DNA from: Anaerolineaceae bacterium | GTDB taxonomy: Bacteria; Chloroflexota; Anaerolineae; Anaerolineales; Anaerolineaceae | NCBI GenBank assembly: GCA_012839565.1 | Contig: DUMZ01000020.1 | Span: 1 to 64,000 of the forward strand | Direction of reading: 5' to 3' | Length of the DNA stretch: 64,000 nucleotides | Made by a program: the position numbers and the translations under genes | Notes under the pieces: model-generated | Seen by the model: the letters and a program-made list of their open reading frames with translations, nothing else | Told to the model about the DNA's origin: nothing | The model's database searches: none | Shown here: one piece after another, positions 42,376 through 51,204 of the stretch | How positions within the stretch are numbered: the stretch's first letter is position 1 | How the letters are laid out: each line of letters opens with the position of its first letter

Positions 42376-43293
42376 CTAAGAAAGCGTGTAATCGTATTCT
42401 TCGGCGATTTTATGCAGCCTTTCTTGCACGTCGCGCCACTGGATTTTGGAAATACCCAGTTTCTGGCGAATGTTGTCGGGGTCAACGCCCTTGCTAAGGT
42501 CAATGACGGCGCTGGTCCAGCGCAGACTGTCAAAGGAAATGTTCTTCTCGAATTTGGCTTCTTCGGCGATATCGCTTAGCAGATATTCCAAACGACGTTG
42601 CGACCACGGGAAGACCTGGTCTTTGATGTCGTATTGCTGGGCGTAGTCGGTGTAGGCCTCTACCCAGTCCTGAGAAAGGGGCAAGCGTCGTTCTTTGTAG
42701 CGATAGCGGGGGTTGGAATAGCGCACATGGAGCGCGGCGTTTTTGGGGTCGTCAATTTCGAGATGTTCAACCATCAAACTCAGGCACTCGCCTTTTTTGA
42801 GCGCGGTTTCGAGCACCAGCTGAAAGAGTACCAGGGGTCGCGGGTCGGCTTTGGCACCATCGCGAATGGCCCGCGCGGCTTCAAGCGCCAGGCGATACTC
42901 CGATTGGGTCAGCGCGTGGGGCAATCGGCTGGCGACAGGCTTTTGAATGATGGGGTCGGCGGGGTTGCTTTTGAGCACGCCTGATTCAAACAGCCAGCGG
43001 AAAAAGGACTTGATTGACGTGATGCGCCTGGAGAGCGTTTTGGGACTGCAGGGGACATCACGTTCATTTTCCATCCAGTACAAGTGGTTTTCCAGGTCAG
43101 CGGTTGTAATTTGCCCGATTTGTTTGTCGGTGGGCAGGTAGCTTTCAAGCAGATTGAGATCCGCGCTAAAGGCTTTTAGGGTATGGTGCGATCTGCCCTG
43201 GTCGCGCAGGTAAATTTTCCAGGCCTGAATGGCTGGGTGCAAGAGAGTTGTCTCTTGGATATGGGCAGAGATGGGTTCAGATTTTTGGCTCAT
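42376..43293 (-). CDS. Tyrosine recombinase-like protein lacking catalytic residues
   Basis: A 305-aa protein with both domains of a XerC/XerD-type recombinase: a SAM-like N-terminal part (KIYLRDQGRSHHTLKAFSAD) and a catalytic-like part. In the latter the first Arg is Lys (ETALKKGECLSL), the HxLRH box reads FDSLRWT so the His is Asp, the LGH motif is LGI, and the Tyr nucleophile position has no Tyr (IQWRDVQERL). It likely cannot cut DNA but may bind it. GGAGGCG precedes ATG 43293. Sits between two LCP genes in the same orientation. Confidence 0.75.
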   Translation of the reverse strand: MSQKSEPISAHIQETTLLHPAIQAWKIYLRDQGRSHHTLKAFSADLNLLESYLPTDKQIGQITTADLENHLYWMENERDVPCSPKTLSRRITSIKSFFRWLFESGVLKSNPADPIIQKPVASRLPHALTQSEYRLALEAARAIRDGAKADPRPLVLFQLVLETALKKGECLSLMVEHLEIDDPKNAALHVRYSNPRYRYKERRLPLSQDWVEAYTDYAQQYDIKDQVFPWSQRRLEYLLSDIAEEAKFEKNISFDSLRWTSAVIDLSKGVDPDNIRQKLGISKIQWRDVQERLHKIAEEYDYTLS

Positions 43294-43430
43294 TTCGCCT
43301 CCATAATTTCGTATAGCTATAAGTTCTGTCCTTAAGTTTAGCCCTAATGTGTGGGTCTGTCAAATCAAGACACGTGTACATTGCCGGGCAAAGCAATTAC
43401 CGGAAGGGGATTCTATAAAAAACGTGTGGC

Positions 43431-44459
43431 TTACTGTTCGTTGCGATAAAGGGCTTCGTTGAGCATCCTGGCGATGGCGTTGTTATCGGGCATGAGCACC
43501 ATCGAACCTTCCCAGGTAATCCAGTCATACGCCATTGTGCTGTCAACCGCGAAATGTCGCAAATTGCTAAAATCCTTGAGTTTTGACGCCATGGGCATCA
43601 GCTTCATCACGGCAGTCAAAGGCATATCGGTGTCAATATATTCGCGATAATGACCGTAAAGTTCGGGGATTTTGATAATCATGTTGCGACTCATCGCCTT
43701 TTTTGCCATAGCCACTATCACGTCTTGTGTGCGGCGATTGCGATCAAAGTCGCTACTTGTCATACGCGAACGCGAGTACCAAAGCGCGGTTTGACCGTCC
43801 ATGTGCATGACGCCAGGCTCAAAAGTACACCAGCCACTGGGGTCCATGTGGCATGAATCGCTGAGCGTTTGGGTAATTTCAACGTCAATGCCATCTAAAC
43901 TGTCCACCACGGCTTTAAAACCATCAAAATGAACCATCATGTAATAATCTGGAACGATACCAAAGTTGGTCTCGAAGACCTGCTTGAGCAAGTCCCATCC
44001 GCCCAGACTCCAGGCGGTGTTGATTCGGTTTGACCAAAAGCCCGGAATTGCGACATATAAGTCGCGCGGGAAGGAGATAAGCGTAACGGTTTCGTGTTTG
44101 GGGTTTATCGAAAGCAAAATGATGACGTCGGTGCGGAAATTGCGTTCTTCGTAGTCATCCTGGCCCAAAAGGAGAATGTTCACCTGCTCGTCGGGCAATT
44201 CGCCCGCGGGAATGATGGGCACCGGCGTGGGTGTAAAGAGTGGCTGGGGAATCCCATCTTCGCCCAGGAGCCCCGCCATGTTTGCAGGTTGAAAAGGTGT
44301 GGGGGTGGGCGCGCCATCGCGCAGGATGAAGCTAATAGCAGAACTGTTTGAGCTGGCCATGGCCCTGACCAATGCGCCAGTACCAAAAACAACGAGTGTG
44401 GTGCCGATGAGAATGATAATGATGTATAAAATAATTTTGTTTTTATTAATGCCTTGCAT
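43431..44459 (-). CDS. LCP (LytR-CpsA-Psr) family protein 2
   Basis: A 342-aa paralogue of the protein at 41375. It has an N-terminal TM anchor (KIILYIIIILIGTTLVVFG), a Pro-rich stretch with PTPTPFQPA, then the LCP domain: NILLLGQDDYEERNFRTDVI, SFPRDLYVAIPGFW, and RNRRTQDVIVAMAKKAM. ATG 44459 is chosen because it starts the anchor; the upstream extension has no anchor or site. Probably a different polymer or site than LCP 1. Confidence 0.85.
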   Translation of the reverse strand: MQGINKNKIILYIIIILIGTTLVVFGTGALVRAMASSNSSAISFILRDGAPTPTPFQPANMAGLLGEDGIPQPLFTPTPVPIIPAGELPDEQVNILLLGQDDYEERNFRTDVIILLSINPKHETVTLISFPRDLYVAIPGFWSNRINTAWSLGGWDLLKQVFETNFGIVPDYYMMVHFDGFKAVVDSLDGIDVEITQTLSDSCHMDPSGWCTFEPGVMHMDGQTALWYSRSRMTSSDFDRNRRTQDVIVAMAKKAMSRNMIIKIPELYGHYREYIDTDMPLTAVMKLMPMASKLKDFSNLRHFAVDSTMAYDWITWEGSMVLMPDNNAIARMLNEALYRNEQ

Positions 44460-44705
44460 AGTTTTAGCTTTCTGTTTTGCGCTTAATATCTGGCGTCGCA
44501 CGCCAAAGCAAGCTGGCTGAGCCTGTGTTATAGTAGATGCAAGTTTCGTACCGAGTGAATACATATAGCGATATATCCCCTAAATGCTTGCCTGGCTTGA
44601 GCACTTGCGCGTGATGGAGTGATTGACCAAGTGGCGTCTCTTGAGTAGAATAGGTCTGTTACATAAAACTAACAAGCTTGTCTATTTTAAATACGGAGTA
44701 AGTTT

Positions 44706-45629
44706 TTGATCGAAGAAATTAGTCCATTACTGAATATTTTGTTGTTGAGCGTCGCTGCCAGTTTGGGTACTGGCCTTGGTGGACTTATCGCGGCACTTGT
44801 CAGACCATCGCGGCGGTCCTATGGCTTTTTGATGGGACTGACCGCTGGTGTGATGATTTGTCTTTCGTTCCTTGAGCTGGTTCCCAAAGCGCTTGAGCAG
44901 TCGAACTGGGTGACTGCCACGATTGGCTTTGCCCTGGGCGCGGTATTTATGTTCGCGCTGGACCATCTCATCCCACACATTCGCTTTGGCGAAAAGGAAA
45001 TCCGCGATACAGTGGATATCGAGCTTAATGGCGATATTGTCGGCATTGACAGCGAGATGCTGGATGAAGCTTGTTGCGACAACAAGCGTTTCAGCAAGCC
45101 CTGTGATTGTGATGAACGCAAGAGAAAACGGGGTGGGCTGTTTAGCATCCGACGCAGCGACAATGGCGAGCCCGTTGACCGCAAACTGATTAATGTGGGT
45201 TTGCTGATGGCGATAGGTATCGCGATTCATAACCTGCCGGAAGGTATCGCGGTTGGCGCGGGTTATCTGCACAATCCCCAGTTTGGTATTTTTGTGGCAA
45301 TCGCGATTATGTTGCACAACATTCCTGAAGGTATCGCCACCGCCTTGCCCCTTTGTCGCGGCGGCATTTGCAAGCGCGATGCGATTAAGATTGCCTTTCT
45401 TTCTGGTCTGGCGGAGCCGATTGGCGCGGTTTTGGCAAGTCTGGTTTTGATTAATTTCACCAAGCTTTTACCAGGAGCGCTGGCATTCGCGGCTGGGGTG
45501 ATGGTGTTCATTACTTTAGACGAGCTCATTCCAACCGCGCGCGAACACGGGCATAACCACTTTACCGCGATTGGGATTATCGTTGGGTCGCTTTCGGTGT
45601 TTGTGCTGAGTGGTATCCTGGGCATTTAG
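44706..45629 (+). CDS. ZIP family metal transporter
   Basis: A 307-aa protein with about 8 TM spans. The metal-binding helices read IAIHNLPEGIAVGAG and IMLHNIPEGIATALPL, the ZIP hallmark (HNxPEG). The cytoplasmic loop DEACCDNKRF...CDCDERKR has five Cys residues and may bind metal. TTG 44706 is the start, with GGAGTAAG 8 nt before; no Met occurs until residue about 45. Uptake of Zn, Fe or Mn. A bidirectional terminator follows. Confidence 0.88.
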   Translation: MIEEISPLLNILLLSVAASLGTGLGGLIAALVRPSRRSYGFLMGLTAGVMICLSFLELVPKALEQSNWVTATIGFALGAVFMFALDHLIPHIRFGEKEIRDTVDIELNGDIVGIDSEMLDEACCDNKRFSKPCDCDERKRKRGGLFSIRRSDNGEPVDRKLINVGLLMAIGIAIHNLPEGIAVGAGYLHNPQFGIFVAIAIMLHNIPEGIATALPLCRGGICKRDAIKIAFLSGLAEPIGAVLASLVLINFTKLLPGALAFAAGVMVFITLDELIPTAREHGHNHFTAIGIIVGSLSVFVLSGILGI

Positions 45630-45655
45630 TTTCCGGGCTTAATTTAAGTAATATA

Positions 45656-45685
45656 AAAAGGCATGCGCGCGCATGCCTTTTTTAG
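45656..45685. terminator. Bidirectional intrinsic terminator
   Basis: AAAAAGGCATGCG-CG-CGCATGCCTTTTTT: near-perfect hairpin with T-runs on both strands between convergent ZIP and SDR genes. Confidence 0.9.
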
Positions 45686-45705
45686 ACTTTATATGAAGCT
45701 TGGTC

Positions 45706-46464
45706 TTATCCGGCAAGCCAGCCACCGTCTATTACCAGGACATCGCCATTGACATATGAAGATTCATCGCTGGCCAGGAAGAGCGCGACATTGGCTATCT
45801 GATCCGCGCTTCCATGCTCAGGTGAACAAGCGTAAACGTTTTGTAACCTGGCATATCCATTCATGTTCACATCACCCATAGATGTACCGATTTCGGTGAC
45901 GATTCCACCAGGAGCGATCGCATTACAGCGTATCTTGTTCGGTATATACATGTAAGCAGTGTTCTTGGTCATTGAAACCAGGGCGGCTTTAGACGCGCAG
46001 TACACAGCGCCGGCAAGTGTTCTTATAGCACCCCCGGAAGCGATATTGATGATATTGCCACCTTCGCCCTGTTCTATAAATACCTGTACGGCTTTTCTCA
46101 TGGCACACATGGGACCATAGACGTTGATTTTCATGACATGCTCATATCTTTCGTCTTTTACGTCCCCGATAGGACTCATGTCATCCATAACGCCCGCGTT
46201 ATTGACGAGTACATCAAACCGTCCGAATTCCTTAACACAAATGTCGATCATCTCTTCATTCGTGCTCTTTAGCCCGATGTCTCCTGGGAATACGATTACC
46301 TTGCCAGGGGCATCTTCCAAAGACTTGGCAAGTGCTTCAAGTCTTTCTTTTCTTCTTGCCACAGCGACCACATTCGCGCCTTCTCTAACGAAAGTTTCTA
46401 CAATGGCTTTCCCCATTCCTGAAGAAGCGCCGGTTACGACGACAGCTTTTTTATCTAATCTCAT
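45706..46464 (-). CDS. Short-chain dehydrogenase/reductase
   Basis: A 252-aa classical SDR. NAD(P)-binding TGASSGMG at 11-18, NNAGV at about 90, catalytic IASGG ... YCASK (Ser/Tyr/Lys), and the C-terminal IDGGWLAG. The Arg-Arg after the first strand (AVARRKERLEAL) suggests NADP(H). Substrate unknown. AGGAGGT precedes ATG 46464. The base composition differs slightly from the neighbours (more A+T at wobble), so transfer is possible. Confidence 0.9.
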   Translation of the reverse strand: MRLDKKAVVVTGASSGMGKAIVETFVREGANVVAVARRKERLEALAKSLEDAPGKVIVFPGDIGLKSTNEEMIDICVKEFGRFDVLVNNAGVMDDMSPIGDVKDERYEHVMKINVYGPMCAMRKAVQVFIEQGEGGNIINIASGGAIRTLAGAVYCASKAALVSMTKNTAYMYIPNKIRCNAIAPGGIVTEIGTSMGDVNMNGYARLQNVYACSPEHGSADQIANVALFLASDESSYVNGDVLVIDGGWLAG

Positions 46465-46570
46465 TTTTACCTCCTAATGTCAAGTACCTGATTTTAATTA
46501 ATAATAACATTAAAAAACAACAACACCCCTTATTTTGTCAATTAATGAGTATATTAGCAAAACAATTGAT

Positions 46571-46595
46571 GCATGGCGGGATGCCAGCAGGGGCG
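46571..46595. repeat. Family B repeat, degenerate
   Basis: CATGGCGGGATGCCAGCAGG, close to CGGCGGGACGCCGGCAGG elsewhere. In the gap between SDR and LRR genes; single copy here. Confidence 0.6.
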
Positions 46596-46713
46596 TGAAA
46601 AAATTAGCAAACAGTGGCGGAACATTTATTGATTTTGGACGTTTATTAAGTATCTGCTGTGTTCTATGAGCATGATAAAATTAAGCTGGCATTTTAATAA
46701 AGAAAGGCATGAT

Positions 46714-48576
46714 ATGAGAAAAACGATATTTACTATATTTACTTGTCTGGTTTTAATGGTGGCGAGTGTGCAGACCAGCGTCGTTCAAGCGCAAACTGTC
46801 CTTTCTGGCGAAAAGCTTTCAAACCCGGTGGCTAAAAACTCTTTTAGAACGCCACATTATCGCTTGTCATATCATCGTTATGATGAAGAAATGCCAAACA
46901 CCTGGCATCATCCCTATTTAGAAGAAAACAAAGAGCGAGTCTACACTCCCCAAAGCGCGGAAATTATTCGACTCACCCAAAAACAAGTGCAGTCTTTTGA
47001 CTGTAACACGGTGACAGATGTGCCTTATGAAGAGTGTGAAGCTTTGGTAGCACTCTATGAAAGCACCAACGGCGCAGGCTGGAAAAGAAATTCTAACTGG
47101 CTGGAAAGTACAATTGTAGGTGATTGGACTGGTGTTTCTGTTAGCGCAGAGCATATAGTAAGTGTTAGCCTTGCGCATAATAATTTGACAGGTTCACTAC
47201 CTGTGATACTGAGTAATCTCTCGCATTTGGAAGAGTTGGAACTAGATAATAACGAAATAAGTGGTACGCTACCTGCTGAGCTAGGTAATCTGTTAAGTTT
47301 GAGATGGCTTAACCTTGACTTTAATCACTTGACAGGTTCGATACCTATTGAACTGAGCAATCTGCTAAGCTTGGAATTACTTTCCCTTTATAGAAATAAT
47401 TTGACTGGTCAGATTCCTGCTGAACTTGGTAATCTTTTGAATTTAGGATGGCTCAGACTTGGTGATAACCAATTGACTGGTGAAATCCCCGCCACATTGG
47501 GAAATCTCACGTCTTTGGTGTATCTTAGCCTTTACAGAAACCAATTAACTGGCGTAATACCTGCTTCATTGGGTAATTTAGTTAATTTGTACGAACTCAT
47601 TCTTGGCGACAACCACTTGACGGGTGAAATACCTGACAGCTTGGGTAATTTAACAAATTTGGATTACCTTTACTTAAGCAATAATTTGCTGACTGGCAAG
47701 ATGCCCACCACGTTGGGGAACTTGACAAATTTATGGCATCTCGAACTCGCAAATAACCGACTGACGGGTACGATACCAGCTGAATTGTCCAATTTGTCAA
47801 AGTTGTGGGTTCTTTCTCTCTCAAACAATCAGGTAACGGGTACGATACCTGCTGAAATAGGTGATTTGTCCAATTTGATATATCTTCTTCTTGAGAATAA
47901 TAAACTAAGTGGCTCAATACCCACTGAATTGGGCAATTTGTCAAATTTGCAAGAACTCCGTCTCGATAACAACCAACTGATGGGCACAATTCCGGTTGAA
48001 CTCTCAAATCTAATAGAATTAAAGATTCTTTCTTTCTCAAATAATCAACTAACGGGCACGATACCTGTCAAATTAGGCGATATGACAGGTTTATGGACTT
48101 TTGACCTTAGTAATAACCAGTTCACGGGCCCGATACCTGCGGAATTAGGCAATCTTGAGAATTTAAGATGGCTTGAGCTGGCTAACAACCGCTTTACGGG
48201 TGAAATCCCTGTCACGTTGGGAAACCTGAGCTATTTGTGGTATCTTGACCTTAGCAAGAATCGGTTGACAGGCACGCTGCCGGAAGAAATAGCGAATATC
48301 ACAAATTTGCGCCATTTGGACTTAAGCCACAATTATTTGAAAGGGGATTTACCAGCCAGCTTTACAAAGCTTGTAACGCTTTGTGTTGATGGGCAACATT
48401 TGGACTACTGCAAAAAAGATGATGGAAGCTACTATTTTACCGACCTTGGTTACAACTTTTTCAACGTGCCCCAACCCAACCCGCCATCTGATTTTCTTTA
48501 CCTAAAAGATCCGGACTGGGATCAAACCCAAGGCGTCTTAGACGAGTTTATTTACTTCCCAACCATCTTGAATTAG
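46714..48576 (+). CDS. Secreted plant-type leucine-rich repeat protein 1
   Basis: A 620-aa exported protein. Signal peptide MRKTIFTIFTCLVLMVASVQ, ending near VVQAQT. An N-terminal cap, ECEALVALYESTNGAGW, precedes about 17 LRRs of 24 residues with consensus LxxNxLTGxIPxxLGNL, as in plant receptors. The C-terminus ends DEFIYFPTILN. ATG 46714 is chosen because AAAGG lies 6 nt upstream and it gives a good signal peptide. Paralogue of the protein at 61269 but without its ZU5-like part; the end of the LRR region and the tail join directly. Function unknown; surface binding or adhesion is likely (inference). Confidence 0.88.
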   Translation: MRKTIFTIFTCLVLMVASVQTSVVQAQTVLSGEKLSNPVAKNSFRTPHYRLSYHRYDEEMPNTWHHPYLEENKERVYTPQSAEIIRLTQKQVQSFDCNTVTDVPYEECEALVALYESTNGAGWKRNSNWLESTIVGDWTGVSVSAEHIVSVSLAHNNLTGSLPVILSNLSHLEELELDNNEISGTLPAELGNLLSLRWLNLDFNHLTGSIPIELSNLLSLELLSLYRNNLTGQIPAELGNLLNLGWLRLGDNQLTGEIPATLGNLTSLVYLSLYRNQLTGVIPASLGNLVNLYELILGDNHLTGEIPDSLGNLTNLDYLYLSNNLLTGKMPTTLGNLTNLWHLELANNRLTGTIPAELSNLSKLWVLSLSNNQVTGTIPAEIGDLSNLIYLLLENNKLSGSIPTELGNLSNLQELRLDNNQLMGTIPVELSNLIELKILSFSNNQLTGTIPVKLGDMTGLWTFDLSNNQFTGPIPAELGNLENLRWLELANNRFTGEIPVTLGNLSYLWYLDLSKNRLTGTLPEEIANITNLRHLDLSHNYLKGDLPASFTKLVTLCVDGQHLDYCKKDDGSYYFTDLGYNFFNVPQPNPPSDFLYLKDPDWDQTQGVLDEFIYFPTILN

Positions 48577-48606
48577 CGGTTGTTTGATATTTGAATCAGT
48601 ATATTG

Positions 48607-48645
48607 AAAACACCTGGCTTATTACAAGAGCCAGGTGTCTTTTGT
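48607..48645. terminator. Bidirectional terminator between LRR1 and gltX
   Basis: 10-bp stem ACACCTGGCT / AGCCAGGTGT with a loop of 9, followed by CTTTTG on the plus strand. Confidence 0.8.
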
Positions 48646-48674
48646 TTTAGGGTGAATGTTGAGAACTTAAGGTA

Positions 48675-50099
48675 TTAAGCCAGCAGTTTTTCAAGCCCTA
48701 ATCTTAAGCGGCGCAAGGTTTCTTCCTTGCCCAAGAGGCTTGCCAGTTCAGTGGCACCACCGGGGCTGGCGGGCGCGCCACTGAGCGCGGTGCGGATAGG
48801 CCACATGGTTGTTCCTACTTTGTTTCCGCTTTCTTTCGCGTAAAGTTTGAGCGTTTCAAACAGGGCAGCGTTGCTGAAGTCTTCCTGCTTTTCAAGGACT
48901 GGAATAACCGCTTCAAGGATTGCTTTCGAACTTTCAAGGCTTGATTTGGACTTTTGATTTTCAAAAAGCGCGATATCGTATTCGGGCAGTTCAGCTAAAA
49001 ACGCCAGCATCTCAGGGATATCGCCCAGGCAATCGGTGCGGATTTGAATAAGCTGGCTGATTTGCTGCAGGTCAAAGCCACGCAGGGCATCGCCATACCA
49101 GGGTAAAGCGACTTCATGGAAGGCATCCGGGCTTAACGCGCGGATGTGTTCACCGTTGATCCAGCGCAGTTTATCCATCGAGAATGCCGCGCTCGATTTG
49201 CTGATACGGTCCATATCGAAAGCTTCGATGAGTTCTTCCATGGAGAAAATTTCGCGCTCGTCACCCGGGTTCCAGCCCAACAGGGCGACATAGTTGACGA
49301 TGGCGGCAGGTAAAAAGCCCATGTTCACCAGGTCTTCAAAGGTTGGGTCGCCTGCGCGCTTACTGAGTTTTTTACCGTCTTCCTTGATGATGTGGGGCAG
49401 ATGGATATATTCAGGGTATTGCCAGCCAAACGCTTCGTAAAGCAGGTTGTATTTGGGTGTTGAACTCAGGTATTCCTGCCCGCGGATCACATGGCTGATG
49501 GCCATAAGGTGGTCATCAACGACGTTGGCGAAGTTGTAGGTGGGGAAACCATCGGATTTGAGCAGCACCTGGTCATCAAGCTGTTTGTTTTCGATGCTGA
49601 TATCGCCATAGACGTGGTCAAAGAAGCTGGATGTGCCTTCAAGCGGGATGCGCTGACGCACAACGGGTTGAATGCCTTGGTCAAAATAGTCCTGGACTTC
49701 AGCAGGGCTCAGGTTACGGCAAGGGTCGCGGCGTTCTTCGTCGCGCTCGTCGCCGGGTTCAGGGCGGTCTTCTTTTTGGCAGAAGCAGTAGTAAGCGTCG
49801 CCTTGGTCGATGAGTTGATGGGCGTATTGTCCATATATCGCTTTGCGCTGACTTTGCACATAGGGGCCGTGTCCGCCATCTTTATCGGGGCCTTCGTCGT
49901 AGGTGATGCCGGCAAGGGCGAGTCCGTTGTAAATGGCATCAAGCGCGTCGGATACGTTGCGTTTTTGATCGGTGTCTTCGATACGCAAGATGAACACGCC
50001 CTTTGCTTTTTTGGCAATCAGATAGGCATAAAGGGCGGTACGCAGGTTGCCGATGTGCATATAGCCGGTGGGCGATGGGGCAAAACGGGTTCTAAACAT
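48675..50099 (-). CDS. gltX: Glutamyl-tRNA synthetase
   Basis: A 474-aa class Ib synthetase. The start RFAPSPTGYMHIGNLRTALY has the HIGH-like motif (HIGN); KLSKRAG is the KMSKS-like motif. The Cys-rich site EERRDPCRNLS and the Asp-rich linker are typical. ATG 50099 is chosen: GGAAG lies 5 nt before it, whereas the start 4 codons earlier has no site. A long antisense open frame (49491-50636) is a shadow. Charges tRNA-Glu (and tRNA-Gln if a GatCAB route exists). Confidence 0.97.
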   Translation of the reverse strand: MFRTRFAPSPTGYMHIGNLRTALYAYLIAKKAKGVFILRIEDTDQKRNVSDALDAIYNGLALAGITYDEGPDKDGGHGPYVQSQRKAIYGQYAHQLIDQGDAYYCFCQKEDRPEPGDERDEERRDPCRNLSPAEVQDYFDQGIQPVVRQRIPLEGTSSFFDHVYGDISIENKQLDDQVLLKSDGFPTYNFANVVDDHLMAISHVIRGQEYLSSTPKYNLLYEAFGWQYPEYIHLPHIIKEDGKKLSKRAGDPTFEDLVNMGFLPAAIVNYVALLGWNPGDEREIFSMEELIEAFDMDRISKSSAAFSMDKLRWINGEHIRALSPDAFHEVALPWYGDALRGFDLQQISQLIQIRTDCLGDIPEMLAFLAELPEYDIALFENQKSKSSLESSKAILEAVIPVLEKQEDFSNAALFETLKLYAKESGNKVGTTMWPIRTALSGAPASPGGATELASLLGKEETLRRLRLGLEKLLA

Positions 50100-50270
50100 A
50101 ATCACTTCCATTGTTTTTGTAATCCTATGAATCCTACCATAAAGCGACTAATTCGGCGCGGGATTTTGGGGATTAGTCAGGGTAATTCAATGTCTTGCTT
50201 GCGGCCAGCCATGCTGAATCATTTGGTACCATTTTATTCTCCGAAAGTGTTTGAACAGGATGATAGTCTA

Positions 50271-50669
50271 TTAACAGTCACCGTTCAAAAATTTTTCGCA
50301 ATAGGCTTTGATGCGCTGGAAGGTTTGCTCGCTCACGTAATGTTCAATGCGGCAGGCGTCCATTTCGGCGGTTTGCTCATCCACACCCAGGTGCATGAGA
50401 AAGCGCGTAAAGGTCTTATGGCGCATGAAAACAGCTTCGGCGATTTGCCGTCCCTGGGGGGTCAGCGCGATTTTGCTGCCTTCGTCGATGTGCACGAGAT
50501 TTTGTTCAGCCAGTTTTTTGACGGCCACATGCACGGTGGGGCGTTTAAAACCGAGCGCGCGCGCGATGTCTACCTGACGCACAACAGGGTTATTGCGTTC
50601 CAGCAGGAGAATTGTTTCAAGGTACATTTCGCTTGATTCGGGCATATCTAATGAAAGTTCACTTTTCAT
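50271..50669 (-). CDS. DtxR/MntR family metal-dependent repressor
   Basis: A 132-aa regulator. N-terminal wHTH: SSEMYLETILLLERNNPVVRQVDIARALGFKRPTVHVAVKKL; dimerisation and metal domain: MRHKTFTRFLMHLGV and ACRIEHYVSEQTF, with Glu, His and Cys ligands at the usual sites (E and H in the HxxFxxF helix, H in CRIEH). No SH3-like domain, so closer to MntR/short DtxR. TATAAT is 6 nt before ATG 50669, apparent leaderless. Divergent from the feo operon, with two palindromes between. Probably senses Fe or Mn and represses feo. Confidence 0.9.
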   Translation of the reverse strand: MKSELSLDMPESSEMYLETILLLERNNPVVRQVDIARALGFKRPTVHVAVKKLAEQNLVHIDEGSKIALTPQGRQIAEAVFMRHKTFTRFLMHLGVDEQTAEMDACRIEHYVSEQTFQRIKAYCEKFLNGDC

Positions 50670-50691
50670 ATCTCAATTATACCAAAAACCC

Positions 50692-50720
50692 TTGACAGAA
50701 AAGTTAGTTGGGTCTAACAT
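50692..50720 (+). promoter_or_regulatory. feo operon promoter
   Basis: TTGACA (50692-50697), 17 bp, TAACAT (50715-50720). Overlaps operator 1. The TATAAT at 50720-50725 gives a spacer of 22, so it is less likely to be the -10 box. Confidence 0.55.
50703..50718. promoter_or_regulatory. DtxR-type operator 1 of the feo operon
   Basis: GTTAG-TTGGGT-CTAAC. A 16-bp palindrome with 5-bp arms. Operator 2 has the same arms at a 25-bp offset. Confidence 0.75.
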
Positions 50721-50727
50721 ATAATGA

Positions 50728-50743
50728 GTTAGTTGATGCTAAC
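50728..50743. promoter_or_regulatory. DtxR-type operator 2 of the feo operon
   Basis: GTTAG-TTGATG-CTAAC, downstream of the -10 box and 16 bp before the feoA start codon. Bound repressor would block elongation or initiation. Confidence 0.75.
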
Positions 50744-50758
50744 AACTAAAGGAGTAAC

Positions 50759-50977
50759 ATGGTACCACTATGCTATATGCAGAATAAAAAACGATGTCGT
50801 GTCAGGCGCGCGCGTGGCAGATCCCGCGAACGCATGGAAGCTCTTGGCTTTGTGCCCGGCGAAGAGCTGGATGTGATTTCTTCTTGCGACGGAAATGTTA
50901 TCGTGCTTTTGCGCGATGCGCGCTACGCCTTGGATAAAGAACAAGCAAAAGACATTTATGTCGAGGAGGCAGTTTGA
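50759..50977 (+). CDS. feoA: FeoA-like protein 1
   Basis: A 72-aa SH3-fold protein: RVRRARGRSRERMEALGFVPGEELDVI and IVLLRDARYALDKEQAKDIYV follow the FeoA pattern. AAAGGAGT precedes ATG 50759. The second feoA overlaps it by 4 bp (TTGA). FeoA proteins bind and may regulate FeoB. Two tandem feoA genes are found in several bacterial feo operons. Confidence 0.87.
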   Translation: MVPLCYMQNKKRCRVRRARGRSRERMEALGFVPGEELDVISSCDGNVIVLLRDARYALDKEQAKDIYVEEAV

Positions 50978-51204
50978 AAACATTATTTGATATGCAACCC
51001 GGCCAAAAGGCTGTGGTCAAAAAAGTACATGGCGAAGGAAACTTGCGCCAACGCATTTTAGATATGGGCATTTTACGTGGGACTGAACTGGAAATGATTA
51101 AAAAAGCCCCATTAGGTGACCCGATTGAGTTCAAGGTGAAAGGTTATGACCTTTCATTAAGACAGTCAGAGGCATCATTAGTAGAAGTGGAGGTGCGTAA
51201 ATGA
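50974..51204 (+). CDS. feoA: FeoA-like protein 2
   Basis: A 76-aa SH3-fold protein: RQRILDMGILRGTELEMIKKAP then IEFKVKGYDLSLRQSEASLVEV. The start is TTG 50974, with GAGGAGG 5 nt upstream, and it overlaps the stop of feoA1. Its TGA overlaps the feoB ATG. The two FeoA proteins differ enough to have separate roles. Confidence 0.9.
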   Translation: MKTLFDMQPGQKAVVKKVHGEGNLRQRILDMGILRGTELEMIKKAPLGDPIEFKVKGYDLSLRQSEASLVEVEVRK

